64,000 nt of DNA from assembly GCA_030761205.1 (NCBI GenBank), contig JAULJL010000004.1:36366172-36430171 (forward strand). The letters are read 5' to 3'. Source of the stretch: Fremontodendron californicum (lineage: Eukaryota > Streptophyta > Magnoliopsida > Malvales > Malvaceae). The first letter of the stretch is position 1; every line of letters begins with the position of its first letter. Positions 1-12,136 of the stretch are shown here, one piece after another. The notes below the pieces were generated by a model. The model did not search any database and was not told the origin of the DNA. It saw only the letters and a list, made by a program, of their open reading frames with translations. The translations under genes and the position numbers were made by a program.

Positions 1-1248
1 AATTCTTTTCCATTATCACTTCTTATGCTAGAAATAGAATACCTTTTTCATTTTGAACACTTTTACAAAATGTGATGAATTTTTCCAAAGCTTCATCTTT
101 AGAATTTAAGAAGAGAACCCATGTGTACCTAGAGAAATCATCAACCAATACAAAACCATATTGTTTACCACCCAAGCTCAATGTCCTTGTTGGACCAAAA
201 AGATCAATATGAATCATTTGCAATACTATAGTAGTTGAAACAACATTTTTAGGTTTAAAAGAAGCTCTCATATGTTTACCTTTAGCACAAGCATCACATA
301 TTTTGTCTTTTTCAAATTTCAGTTTTGGTAAACCAACAACTAATTCTTTTTTAGAAAGTTTTCAAATAACATGCATAGTAGCATGACCTAGTCTTCTATG
401 CCAAATCCAAGAGTCATTTTCATCTTTAGCCATAAGACAAACATTTTTTGAAGACAAGTCATTTAAATAAACAACATAAATAATTCCTTGTCTATGATCA
501 ATAATAACAAGTTCATTTGTCTTTATGTTTATCACTTGACAACCCATAGATTCAAATATGACTCTTAAACCTTTGTCACACAATTCACTAATGCTAAGTA
601 AATTATGCTTAAGACCTTTAACAAAGAGAACATTTTCAATATTAGTTGAAGAGTTGTTACCAATAGAGCCAATGCCTTCAATTTGTCTTTTAGAATTGTC
701 TCCAAAGGTAACATCTCCACCACATTTAGCCTTCAAATCCAAGAATTGACTTTTGTCTCCGGTCATGTGTCTTGAGCATCCACTATTAAGGTATTAAGGA
801 TTTCTTTTTGTTGAATCTACCTTGAAACAATGCTCATCCACTTACAAACACAAAGTCAAGTTTTGGTTTTGGGTACCCAAATTTTCTTGGGTCCTTGAGC
901 ATTAGTGTTCACAATTCTTGTGCCTTTAGGGATCCACTTCATTTTAGTAATCTCATCTTGAGATGTGCTAACTCCTTTAGGAATCCATACACTGCTAGTG
1001 AGCTTAATTCTATAAGTGACAACCTTCAAAGGACAAGATTGGATTGAATGACCCAATTTATGACAATATGTGCACAAGCTAGATGCTTCATATGACTTAC
1101 TTGGTTTAACAAAGAAATTTTTGAAATGAGTTTCCTTTTCATCACCATCATAACCTAAACCATTTTTGTTAAAGAAAACCCTTTGTGTTTCAAGCATGTC
1201 ATTAAGCTTTTGATGTCCCATATAGAATCTAGAAAAGAAATTATGCAA
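1..1248 (-). pseudogene. Copia pol remnant (linker, GAG_pre-integrase, integrase N-terminal part)
   Basis: Frame 856-1248 has a second CCHC knuckle (CTYCHKLGHSIQSC) and the WIPKG-type linker typical of plant Copia polyproteins. Frame 362-766 is the pre-integrase domain ending in WHRRLGHATM. Frame 23-271 is the start of the integrase core, with HIDLFGPT providing the first catalytic Asp and VDDFSRYTWVLFL. Stops and frame changes separate the blocks, so this is a pseudogene. Reverse transcriptase and RNase H are not in the window. Confidence 0.88.
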
Positions 1249-1285
1249 GTTTACATTCTTTGTTGTTAAATCATCAATTTCAATT

Positions 1286-2531
1286 TTTAAATTATCATCT
1301 TTCTTTTCACAATCATTCTTTGATTTTAATCAAAAAGTCATTTTCATCTTTCAACTTTAAAATTATTTTCTTATACCTTAGACTCATAGACTCAAATTCA
1401 AAAGCTAAATCATCAAAGGCATCTTGCAATTCATCAAAAGTATATGAACTCAAATTGGTAGAGTTAGAAGATACCTTGGGCTCTTCAAGAGCCATGAGAC
1501 ATAGGTTGGCCACTTCATCATCATATGACTCATCATTGTCGGATATGTCACTATCACTCAATGTAGCCACCATAGCTTTCTTCATTGGCTTCTATTTTAT
1601 TTCTTCAATAAGGGACATTCAGACTTGATGTGACCTGGTTTTTTACATTCATAGCATATGATTTGTCCTTCTCCCTTTTACTTGATTCACCTCTCACCAA
1701 ATCTCTTCTTTGAGGTCTTCTTCTTTTGTTCATCTTCATGAACTTTTTGAATCTTTTTGCAAACATAGCCATTTCTTCATCTTCATCAACCTTTTCATTT
1801 TCTTCATTATCTTCTTCTTGAATGGTTGATTTGAAAGCAACACCAAATTTCTTTGTTGACTCTTGCCCATGCTTGATCTTCATCTTATAGGTTAAGAGAG
1901 AACCAATGAGTTCATCTAAGGAAAGAGTATTAAGATCTTTAGATTCTTCAATGGCGGTAACTTTAGCTTCCCAAGATTTAGGAAGACTATTTAACAACTT
2001 CTTGACCATTTCTTTGTTGGGATATGTCTTTCCAAGACCTTTCAAGCCATTGATGACATCCGTAAATCGATCGAACATCTCTTTTATACTTTCCTCAAAT
2101 TTTATCTTGAATAGTTCATAATCAAGAGTGAGTATACTAATCTTTGATTCTTTCACTTGGTTTGTTCCTTCATGAGTGATTGCCAATTTGTCCCAAACTT
2201 GCTTAGCATTGTCACAAAGAGAAACCCTATTATATTCACTTGGACCTAAAGCACAAAATAGAGTGTGCATTGCTTTGGCATTCAATTGAACCATCTTGGT
2301 GTCTACTTCATCCCATTTATCTTCATCCTTAGGCACTTGTGTTTCTCCAACATTTTTCTTTGGAATGAGTGGACCATTCATGATGATCTTTCAAACTTCA
2401 TAATCATTTGCTTGAATAAAAAGCTTCATCCTAGTTCTCCAATAGGAATAGTTCTCACCATTGAAGATAAGAGGTCTCAAGGTGGAGTGACCTTCAAGAC
2501 CCATGGATGTGGCATTGGATTCAAAAGCCAT
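1286..2531 (-). pseudogene. Copia gag remnant (UBN2-type gag and zinc knuckle)
   Basis: The likely original start is the ATG at 2529-2531, giving a product that opens MAFESNATSMGLEG. A TGA at 2391-2393 replaces what is usually a Trp codon, and the frame stays open from there to 1605. The gag core (UBN2-like, around LLNSLPKSW) lies in that stretch. The CCHC knuckle CYECKKPGHIKSEC near 1620-1660 is in a different frame from the gag core, so a frameshift separates them. A further stop precedes the acidic linker (KKAMVATLSDSD, 1313-1585). The protein would form the retrotransposon capsid, but this copy is clearly dead. Confidence 0.88.
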
Positions 2532-2639
2532 CAAACAAGCTTCATGTTGGAATTCATCATTTTTCACTTTCTTTCACACTTAAGACATCTTTGAACTTAG
2601 AATGATCTTTCCTCAAGGTTGTTAGACCTACAAAAGAGA

Positions 2640-2657
2640 CCAATAGCTCTGATACCA
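2640..2657 (-). other. Primer-binding site, initiator tRNA-Met type
   Basis: The minus strand reads TGGTATCAGAGCTATTGG two bases inside the LTR end. TGGTATCAGAGC is the standard plant Copia primer site, complementary to the 3' end of initiator tRNA-Met. Confidence 0.9.
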
Positions 2658-2659
2658 AT

Positions 2660-3823
2660 TGTTAGCTCAAGTATAGAGATTAACCAAGAGGGGGTGAATT
2701 GGTTTTTAAAATTTTCACTAATAAATTTGAATTTTTAATTTATGAAAATTAAGAAATCAAATTTAATATGAAATAAATGATCAACACAAGTAATTAAAAT
2801 AAAGAGTGAGGAAAGAGGATCAAACACTCGATCTATTGAGGTTCGGCACTTCCACTTTGTGCCTACGTCCTCTCTTCTTGGCACTTCCTTACCAAGATGC
2901 TTTACCAATCCACTAGTGAAAAAGTACCTTTGAGGTTAAGGTATAACCTTACAATCACTATCTTTTGAGGCTTAGATAGAACCCTCTTGACCCCTTAAGA
3001 ATTCTACCAAAATCCTTAAGAACAAGTCACTCAAAAACTCAAACCCCTTTAGAGAATGAAGATTTGTTTGCAAGCTAAAATGGTCCTCTAATAGGAAAGT
3101 GTTTGCTGAGTTTAAGCACAATAAATGAAAAGACTATTGCAATGATAAAATGAATACAATATGAGTTTGAGCTTAAGCACAATGAACACTTGAAAGCTTA
3201 GAGAGAATATGAAAATTCTTGCTTTTGATTTTACTTCTCTTGGAGTCTCTTGGAGGTTGAAGTGTTAGAAACACCCTTTAATGCCTTCAATATCAAATAT
3301 GATCGTTTGGGATCATTTAATGCGAAATAGAGCCGTTGCTTCCTCAAAAAATCGTACTTGGAAGTCAGTGCAGTACGCATAGGATCGATCCTATGATTGC
3401 AGGGATCGATCCCCTCTTTTTTCTCCTTTAAAAATTGGACCGTTGGAGTCTAGGGATCGATCCTTTCCTTAAGGGGATCAATCCCTTGCTGTCGGCCAGA
3501 GATCAGTAGCTACTGACTCTCGAGGGATCGATCCTATGATCGATCCCATGCTTCTCTTCTTTAAATTATTTTCTTTGCTTTTGAAGAGAGGTCAATTCGT
3601 CTTAAAATACTTTAAACACACACACATATATATATATATATATTTAAGAGCATGTATTTTTGAGAAAAAGAAATGAGTTTAAAATGTTTTAGCATTTTCC
3701 AAAATATTATTAAAGTTATTCATCGAAAAATGCTAAATTAAAAATAATTTAATCTCAAGCTAATTAAGCTTAAAAGTTTGTCATTTCAAAATTAAGATCA
3801 ATTCAAAACTAATATAGCTAACA
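2660..3823 (-). repeat. 5' LTR of the Copia element (1164 bp)
   Basis: On the plus strand the LTR begins TGTTAGCT at 2660 and ends AGCTAACA at 3823, a perfect 8-bp terminal inverted repeat with TG...CA ends. It lies 2 bp from the primer-binding site. The interior has six copies of a GGATCGATCC-like palindrome at 3379-3550. Confidence 0.9.
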
Positions 3824-3949
3824 ATTTTTTATATAATATATATATATTTTTAAAAAAACTAACTCTTAAAAAAACTACCAATCAATTAAAAAACTATTAT
3901 TCTCTTAAAAACCTATCATTCCGTTAAAAAAATGGTCATATATATATAT

Positions 3950-4830
3950 ATTTACATAGGTTTTTTCTTTCACCCACATAGTGGGTGGGTGTGACATAAT
4001 CTAGTCTATACTATATATAATGTGACTGATTGAGTTGATGTCACGAGTCAAATACACCAACTCATTTAAAGAAAATAGAAAAAAAACCAAATAAATTATT
4101 ATATCAAATAATATAACAAGAATAATGATGTTTTTTTCAAATTTTTATATAATTTTTATTTTTAAAAAATTACCATTTTCCCCTAAATACTACCCACTTA
4201 AAAAAAAAAATTACTCTTACATACAAACTATACACTAATCAAATTTTTTAAGCATGATGATTTTTTACTCATTTTTTTTCATCCACCCACATAATGGGTG
4301 TTCCCTAATCTAGTCATCACTAAAGTGACTGATTGAGTTTGATATCACTGAATCAAGTGACACAAATTAAGTTGGTGAAATGACACAAAAAATTGAATGA
4401 AATTATAGTAAATTTATGAAACAAAGCATAAAAATGTAATTTAGTATTAAATTTAAATATTTTTAATTTTTTTTAAATATTCACACTTGGAAAAAAAAAA
4501 ACTATCCACTATTTTAGATAACTTCTTTTTCTTTTTACGCGGATAGTGGGTGTTTTAAAATCTAATTATAAAAAAGGTTAATTGAGTTTGATGTCACGAG
4601 TAAAATGACACAAACTCAGTTGAAAAATTTTAAAAAAAAAATCAAATAAATTCATAATAGTAAATAATAAATAGGTGTATTAATATCTTTTAAATTTTTA
4701 TATAAGATTCTTTTAAAAAATAACTTCTTAGAAACTACCCACTTATTGTTTAAAAAAATTATTATATATAACTTTTTTTTATTTTAGAATATATTTTTTC
4801 ATCCAACTATATTGTGGGTGTTCATAATTA
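3950..4830. repeat. Diverged tandem repeat, unit about 260-310 bp
   Basis: Four similar blocks start near 3972, 4282, 4538 and 4800. Each has a CCCACATAGTGGGTG-like palindrome, and the first three continue with TGATTGAGTTTGATGTCAC...GTGACACAAACTCA, a short inverted repeat. A/T runs and ACTACCCAC separate the blocks. A related hairpin recurs near 49680. No coding sequence is visible. I cannot assign the family. Confidence 0.6.
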
Positions 4831-5120
4831 TAATGAAAATTCTTGAAAAAGAAAGAGAATTTTTATTTGTCTTATTAAAATATTTTAATTAATTTTTATC
4901 TTCAAATTGAGTATTAATTCATAAGAAATGCATATTATTAATAGACTTTCAAAAATTACGAATTTGAAATTACTATTATTAATTTCATTATTTTTTATTT
5001 AATAAATTTGAATATTTAAAGCATTCGGAGAACCACTTTCTATTCCCTAAACAAAGGCCACCGTTTCCTCCACTTCATTGTCTTCAAACCCAAATCTCAA
5101 ATCCCCATTCATTTCTTTTC

Positions 5121-8100
5121 ATGGCTTTCCTCAAATTGGTTCTCCTGATTTTCACTCTTCAGTCGTTTATGCCAACACCCATTTCTTCAAACCCTTCATT
5201 AAACAAGGAAGCCTTGGCTCAAATCCGACTCAACTTCCTTGACTTTGCCAAGAAACCAGAGATTATGGATTGGATGGTTGGTATTAGAAGAAAAATACAT
5301 GAAAATCCCGAACTTGGTTATGAAGAGTTTGAGACTAGTAAGCTTATAAGAGCTGAGCTTGATCTGATGGGTATCCCTTACAAATACCCACTTGCTGTTA
5401 CTGGCGTTGTTGGCTATATTGGCACTGGCAAGCCTCCTTATGTCGCACTTAGAGCAGATATGGATGCTCTTGCCATGGAGGTAGTGTTTTGGTGGAATCT
5501 AATCCTACTTTACTTAGAAAGAAAAAAAAAGTTCAATAATAAAGAGTACATAATAAGATATTCCTTTTAGATTAGGCAATTGAGCTAAGTGTTAGGGTTC
5601 AAGATGCTACTAAACTTACCTAGTGGTTACTAATTATTAATTTCAAATTTAGTAATGCAATTATTTTTATTTTTTCATTTTTAATTTTTCGAAATAATTA
5701 AATCAGAAAATTAGTTTGATAAGTTGCATTAGAATAATTGTGTTGAAAAAAAAAAATACAACACTCATCAAAAGAGTTATGATGTAAAGATACAACACTT
5801 AACTAAAAAGTTGTGTAAGAATAGAACTTATGTCAAAAAGACAAAGCTAAAAAGTTGTTGTGTAAGAATAGAATTTATGTCAAAACATAAGTTACTAACA
5901 GCAGATAAATTTACATTGTCTATAAAAAATACTTTTCTATTTTGTCATTTTTACTATTCTGTTTGAAACGATTATTATTTTGTTATATTTTTGGGCATTA
6001 TAAAACTTTAAGAAAAATGTTTTTTCATGTCTCAAAGTCCATATTCTAATCTCTTTCTACATTAAATTTGCTAACAGGTAGTCTGTTTTAATATTGTTTA
6101 TTTTAGGCAATGGCATCACTTTCATCAAGTAGCATATTTTTTTTGGATTTATGAGCTTGTAGTTAAGATAAAAATACTAGTACCTTTTTTTTGGATGAAT
6201 AAAGATAAAAATATTGCATTAGATTAGTTCTTAAGTATTCAGAGCTGCTTTTATATGAATTTGATGTGAGAGGGAATTGTTGGGTTTTGATTTTATAGGA
6301 ACTGGTAGAGTGGGAGCACAAGAGCAAGGTTCCTGGAAAGATGCATGCTTGTGGACATGATGCCCATGTTGCTATGCTTCTTGGTGCTGCAAAGTTGCTT
6401 CAAGAACATCGAAATTATTTGCAGGTTCCTTGCTCTATTTTTCTCTGTTAATTGATGTAGCCTCTGCAAAATATTAGCTTCTTAATATACATATTACAAC
6501 TGTTTTTCCTCACTCTGTAAGTTAGGGGGATGTTGGAAAAGAGCTGGAGTAACACTACTGGCTAGTGGCTACTGCTTGTAACATAAATTGATTCAATTAA
6601 GATTGTTTTCATGGCTTCTATGTTTCTCTAGATTACTACACATGAGAACTTTTGGTGTAAGCATCATTTGAAGCCTTTTGATAGCAATAAATGAGCAATT
6701 CATGCATCAGCAATTCTTTGTTCTATAGGTTTGACCTTGTAATTGACACATTTTTAATTGAACTTGGGCTGCATGATTGGATACATCTGCTGTTCTATGT
6801 TAAATTGAAAATTGTTGTTTAATAGGGAACAATTGTTCTTGTTTTTCAACCGGCCGAAGAAGGGGGTGGGGGAGCCAAAAAAATGTTAGATGCTGGAGCT
6901 TTAGAGAATGTTGATGCCATCTTTGCACTCCATGTATCTGCTAGATACCCAATTGGTGTTGTGGCCTCCCGTCCTGGCCCAATTTTAGCTGCCAGCTGTT
7001 TCTTTGAGGCTGTAATAAATGGAAAGGGGGGACATGCTGCTCTACCTCAGCATACAATAGACCCAATTTTAGCAGCTTCCAATGTGATTGTTAGTTTGCA
7101 ACATCTAATTTCACGTGAAGCTGATCCCTTGGATTCTCAGGTAATCTCTCTCTCTCTCTCTCTCGCTTGGTCGTGCGCTCCGACGTTAAGTGTTAGATTT
7201 AGTTTTCTCTGTATTTGTTCCTTTTGCTCCCTGTTAATTGGAAAAGCACCAAAAGTGCCACCTTGGAAACCTGCCTCAAACCTTCACCAAACTCCATTGA
7301 AATGTAATCTACCCCATCCTTATTTTGTCAAGGTAAGGACACCTACAAACTGTGTTGTATATAAACTTTTTTTTTTTTATTTGTTTAACCTGTAGGCAAA
7401 TTTACTGCAGTGCAATTTATGGTTTGGTGTAATGGAAATTTTATTGCTCTTTTCTCTCTTTTGATTTTAAAATAAATACATTTCACTTATAGCATTGTGC
7501 TGTACATGTTATGTCAGTTTCGTCTGACTCATATTTGATAGATTTCACTTCTGTTCAAGTACGGTGGTGGATAGATTTCATCTCTGTTATTGCTTAAATG
7601 CCTTTTTCTATTTCTTTTGGTCTTATATCTAATTCTGCTGAAGATGTTTGTGTAAATTTGAGATACTTTCTTCTTGACATGATAATACATTTCTATTTAA
7701 CTAGAGAAAGTATGATGTTGCAGGTGGTTAGCATTGGAAAATTCCAAGGTGGTGGTGCATTTAACGTCATTCCAGATTCTGTTACCATTGGTGGCACTTT
7801 TAGGGCATTTTCGAAAGAAAGCTTTGTTCAACTCAAACAAAGGATTGAGGAGGTATGCTTGTTTCTTACTTCCAATCTGCCATAACTTTATTCTTGATAA
7901 CCAGGAGAACTGCTTGTTGGAAGCTTAAAGATGATTCAACGACTTCTTTGCCCTTTTTCTTTTCACCCTCTGCACTGGTCTGTAAGAGGAAGAGGGCTGA
8001 GATGTAACAAGGAATGGAGCTTTCGTTATAGAGTACTCTGTCTTGGATTTTATCTTACAATGCAAAGTTACAGGTTATTACGAAACAAGCAAGCGTACAG

Positions 8101-8478
8101 AGATGCAATGCGACAGTCATCTTCGATGAAAAATCCTCTTACCCTGTGTGCTTAAACAACAAAGAGTTGCATGACCATTTCAGAAAGGTTGCAGGAGAAA
8201 TGTTGGGCCTTCAGAACGTCGTAGAAGCACAAGCTCGGTTGGGAGCAGAGGATTTTGCATTCTTTTCTGAGGCGATTCCAGGACTTTTCTTCTTTCTTGG
8301 AATGAAGAATGAGACTCAAGGACCACTTCAATCAGGGCACTCACCCTACTTTAGAGTTAATGAAGATATATTTCCATATGGTGCAGCTCTACATGCATCT
8401 TTGGCGACAACGTACCTCTTGGAAAATCCACCCAAACATACTTCACCACCAGAAGGAAGTTATCATGATGAACTCTGA
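5121..8478 (+). CDS. IAA-amino acid hydrolase ILR1-like (M20 peptidase family)
   Basis: Five exons join in frame with GT-AG introns: 5121-5480, 6299-6424, 6826-7140, 7724-7852 and 8074-8478, for 444 residues, a normal length for the family. Enzymes of this family release indole-3-acetic acid (or jasmonate) from amino acid conjugates. The product starts with a hydrophobic signal peptide (MAFLKLVLLIFTLQSF). It has the M20 metal motifs: LRADMDAL near residue 115, ACGHDAH near 138-142, QPAEEGGGGA near 170-179 and GHS near the C-terminus. It ends in YHDEL, an HDEL-type ER retrieval signal, so the protein should act in the ER lumen. The ATG chosen is the one preceding the signal peptide. No defect is visible. 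Which ILR1/ILL/IAR3 clade it belongs to, and its substrate preference, cannot be settled here. Confidence 0.95.
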
Positions 8479-9771
8479 GTTGATAAACTTTTGTGATTGT
8501 CAAGTAGATATCTAGTTGTATATTTCGATGCTGGCAATGAATACATGCTTAAGTTTGACTCGGTTCTCAGGAGTTTTGATCTAGTCAAGGAATTTTATAT
8601 TTTGATTTGGTGCCAAATGCCAACTGAGCATTCTTTGCTAATAATTAATTAACAGTAGTCAATCAATATATATGAATTTACGTTGTTGGAGCATGCCATT
8701 GTTGTCCTGTCAATACTTTTTTATGGATAAATTTAGGCATGAAGCGAGGAAAATGCCAACTTTTTGACATTTTCTTGATGAGGAAACGATTTTTTATTTT
8801 TATTTTTTTGGGTAGATGGTAAAGAAGTATATTGCATGATTGTGTGAACTTTTTGAATGCTCATAGGCGCACATTGGAGCGTAGGCAGTAGAATTCAGAT
8901 TCGTTGAAACTCAATTACAAGCATGCTACTGCTGGGCTCAATGTCCAGGAAAAGTCATAGTGGCAGTTTATGGAAGGCAATGAAGCAGTTTTTGACATGT
9001 TACAATCCTGTAAGATCAAACTCCAAATGCAAACAGAAATCAAGCGAGGAAAATTTCTATCGCAGAATCGAAAGCTTGCTCTATCCGCTTAGTGAGGGCT
9101 TCACCTTCATCAGATCATGCCTACAGTGCAATGGAATCGGCAATTCTCTTGGTTATTATTTATAATCATTTATTGATATAACATTTACTCAGTCTCAACT
9201 TAGTATGTGCTATTGAGTGCAATGTTGATTGCGGGGACAAAGGAACGCTTTGAGAATGGTATTCAAATAATTTAGAACCCCAACATTTGGGGCACATGAT
9301 ATTAAAGAAACATCCTCAGATTAGAGAATGTGCTGATTGAATTGAAAAACATGATATTATTGCAAAACCACAAAATAACGAATTCAAAGGCTAAGAGACT
9401 TCATCAAATGCATGTTTCTTTTTGGTGGGAATATGGTACAAGGAAAGAAAACTCACTTCAGATACCGACTCAAATGACAAAAGGTTTAATTATCCAAAAA
9501 AAAAGAAAAACAAATGACAAAAGTTTGGGAAACCTAACGCACAATCCCTCATCAATAGTTCAGCTAATTTATGTATTTCACGAAAACCCACAACAATACT
9601 AGAATCCTTCCTGTGGAATAAACTGGTAACACCTTAACTATAAAAAGTTCCAGCTTTCATGATCATGGGAACATATAGAAGAATCAAGTGAGAAATCAAA
9701 TACTCTATCCATACCACAATCATCCATTCATTATTTCAGTTTTAACATTCTCTGATAGTAGTATTTTCAAT
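8479..9771. other. 3' flank of the hydrolase gene, no gene recognised
   Basis: The first part should contain the hydrolase 3' UTR. The remainder is AT-rich non-coding sequence. Small open frames at 8923-9165 and 9330-9602 show no recognisable domain and no convincing coding signature, so I do not call them genes. Confidence 0.5.
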
Positions 9772-9936
9772 CTATGTTGTTCCGACTCTTATTTTTTTTT
9801 AAGTACCTGTGTCCGACACCGGCGTCCGATGCATATTCGGACATGAGTATGAAGATATAACACTCCAAGGATCCTCCAAATAAAAAAACTAAACATACCC
9901 GTATCCGACACTCACACTCGAGACCCAGTAACATAG
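9772..9936. mobile_element. Small foldback MITE, copy 1 (8-bp target duplication)
   Basis: The element starts CTATGTTGTTCCGACTC and ends GAGACCCAGTAACATAG, imperfect terminal inverted repeats. It is flanked by TTTTCAAT on both sides, an exact 8-bp duplication. The inside has GTGTCCGACACC and GTATCCGACACTCACAC. A second copy lies at 41439-41622. The 8-bp duplication points to the hAT superfamily. Confidence 0.8.
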
Positions 9937-10224
9937 TTTTCAATCCTTTATCTCCTCAGTCCTAACAACTAAAAGATGTAGTTTCAGTATTGAATGGGGC
10001 AAGTAATTTAGATGAAGAAGAAACGAAACCCATAGTAAACAAAAAATTAAGATAATTGGTAACAAAATCACATCATCTCTAGCGAACAAAATGAAAGTTC
10101 AACTCAATCCTTGACACCAGTAGCTAAAAATAAGTATCATAAAAACATTAACAAACGAAAACAAAGACTTAATCCATCAAAGCTTGCAACAAGGCTTCTT
10201 GCCTTCTTCACCTACATAGCTCTC

Positions 10225-10817
10225 TTACTTCTCAGATGAGTTAGGTCCCCTCTTTTTGCCAAATCCAACCACTGTAAAAGCCCCAAAACAAAATAAATTA
10301 CTTTAAATTTATTTTCTTTCCAATCATTTAGTTTCAGTGAAATTCAGTTCACAACAAAAGTTCTTCCAAGAGCAAAAACGAATCCCATTTCTAGAGGAAA
10401 AATCAAAATTAACCACTAACAAACATAAAAAAACTGCGTTTATTTTTAGCCGTGAAAGAACTTAAATAAGATCAAATTCGAACCAGCTTATCCAAGTTGA
10501 TTATCAAAAACAAAAACAAAAACAAAAACAAAAAAAAACAGGGAATTAAAAGAGGAGAGAAAAAAATAATCACCTGCGGTAACGAAGCGGCGGTTGTATT
10601 GCATCCGCTTGTGAGCGCGGCCACGAGGCTTCTTCTTCTTGTCTTGCTTTGCCACTTTAGGAGTTTGGCCTCTCACCTTACCGGCACGAGCTAGAGATCC
10701 GTGAACCTTACCTGAAATAACAAACACGATTCAAAATGATAAACACCAAACACAATGGCAAAACACCCTAAGAAAACGAAGAGATGCTAAGTAAGGAAGG
10801 TTTGAAGAATTACCCAT
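10225..10817 (-). CDS. RPS30: 40S ribosomal protein S30 (eS30)
   Basis: Three exons on the minus strand (10814-10817, 10574-10711, 10225-10271) give 62 residues, the usual length of plant eS30. The first exon holds only ATG plus one base, so the start codon is separated from the rest by an intron. The product starts MGKVHGSLARAGKVRGQTPK and ends KKRGPNSSEK. It is very rich in Lys and Arg, as expected for this small-subunit protein. Plant eS30 genes commonly encode it without the ubiquitin-like fusion partner seen in animals, and none is present here. Splice sites are all GT-AG. Promoter motifs upstream fit coordinated ribosomal-protein expression. Confidence 0.96.
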
Positions 10818-10919
10818 GGCGAATTGTCAAAAGATTGCTCTTTGGCTGGTGAGCTGCTGCCTGCTGGCTTTTTGATCTCTTTGGTTCGCTTCTGGCGGTG
10901 AGTGGAGAATGAGAAAAAG

Positions 10920-10970
10920 TAGGGTTTGGGTTTTGGTATGTTTATATAGTATTGTGGAGTATTTTGGGCC
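10920..10970 (-). promoter_or_regulatory. RPS30 core promoter: TATA box, telo-box, site II motif
   Basis: On the minus strand, TATATAAA lies at 10941-10948. A telo-box (AAACCCTA) lies at 10920-10927, close to where transcription should start. TGGGCC (read on the plus strand) lies at 10965-10970. Telo-boxes paired with TGGGCC/Y site II elements are established features of plant ribosomal protein promoters. Confidence 0.75.
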
Positions 10971-12136
10971 GGGTTAAGACCCGGAAAGTTGAATTTGGAT
11001 CATATACAAAGTCCGAAGAGAGTAGTATATTAGGTCTTTAAAGCCTATTCGGCTCGTAATGAATCGTGTTTGGGCCCTTTTAATGGACCCTTGATGGGGG
11101 AAATTTATGAGCCCCTCACCTAGTATTTTTTTTTATTGAGCAAAAAAAAGAAAAAAGAACAACAAATATTTTTTTATGAAATGTTTATTTTTTTTAAATA
11201 GCTTATGTTCATACTTTTATATTGGATTGTTGAAAAATAACGTGATCCACATTATAATTTAGTATATTAAAATAAATATTTAATTATCTCAAATTAAATT
11301 ATTGTAGTGATTGTAGAATTAAAAATGACCGCTCACTATTTCAATAACGGATTAAATAAAGATTCTTTGATGGTATAAATTAACTTTAAATAGTTATTAA
11401 ATATTAATTTTTAGTTTTTAGTCTAATTTATATATTATCTGCAAAACCAAATAATTACAAAGAATATAAATAAACTAAAAGACACGTCTCTCAAAGCGAA
11501 AGAGATTTTCTTTTTGTGTGATTAGATCAAATCATTTTCTTGAATAATTATGGTTGAAGGTATACTGATCAATGTTTAGTTTTAGTTTTAACACATGGGT
11601 ATCATGGATGGTCTTTAAATAAAATTTTAAGTGATCTTAAATAATAATCTGTGTTATATAAATTTTGATACATTTGTATATTCGTATCATAATCATATTA
11701 ATTTTTTGTATTATGTCATGTTTTAATTATTTTTCGTATCGCATAATCGTATCGTGTTTAAAATTATCAACTATATAGAGACTAATTTCAAATTTCAATA
11801 AAATTAAAAAGTATCAATTACTATAATAGTATTTAATAATAAATCCTACTTAGCAACAAAAAAAAAATCCTATACTTATTTTGTAGTATATATAAACATA
11901 GTATAGCAATCATAAGCAAAATACCTAAATCTTGAGTAATATTGATTATTGAAGCCTGAGTTAGAAACGACGCCGTATACTTGCCTTGCTTAGTTATCAG
12001 CTTCGAGATTCAACAACCTCGCCTCGCATCTTCTTTGGCTTTTCAACTGTAACCGGCTGCTTTAGACTAATTTCCAAAACGATCTTCTTCTTTTTTTGTT
12101 GTCAAGACTGATTGATTTTACGAATTTGGTTTGAAA
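10971..12136. other. AT-rich intergenic region between RPS30 and the membrane protein gene
   Basis: The two genes are divergently transcribed from this stretch. No open frame or repeat of note was found apart from A/T-rich sequence. The part next to 12137 should include the 5' UTR and promoter of the next gene. Confidence 0.5.

Larger units (their letters stand above)
1..3823 (-). mobile_element. Ty1/Copia LTR retrotransposon, 5' part, degenerate
   Basis: Read on the minus strand, this holds a 5' LTR, a primer-binding site, gag, a CCHC-rich linker, a pre-integrase domain and the start of integrase. The rest of pol and the 3' LTR lie beyond the left edge of the window. The order (integrase directly after gag and protease-type sequence) is Copia-type. 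Several stops and frameshifts break the reading frame, so the element cannot encode its own proteins. The outer 5-bp target duplicate would be ATTTT at 3824-3828; its partner is outside the window. Confidence 0.93.

Noticed and set aside
8923..9165. 80-residue plus-strand frame downstream of the hydrolase
   Set aside because: No family match, no neighbouring exons, and ordinary non-coding composition.
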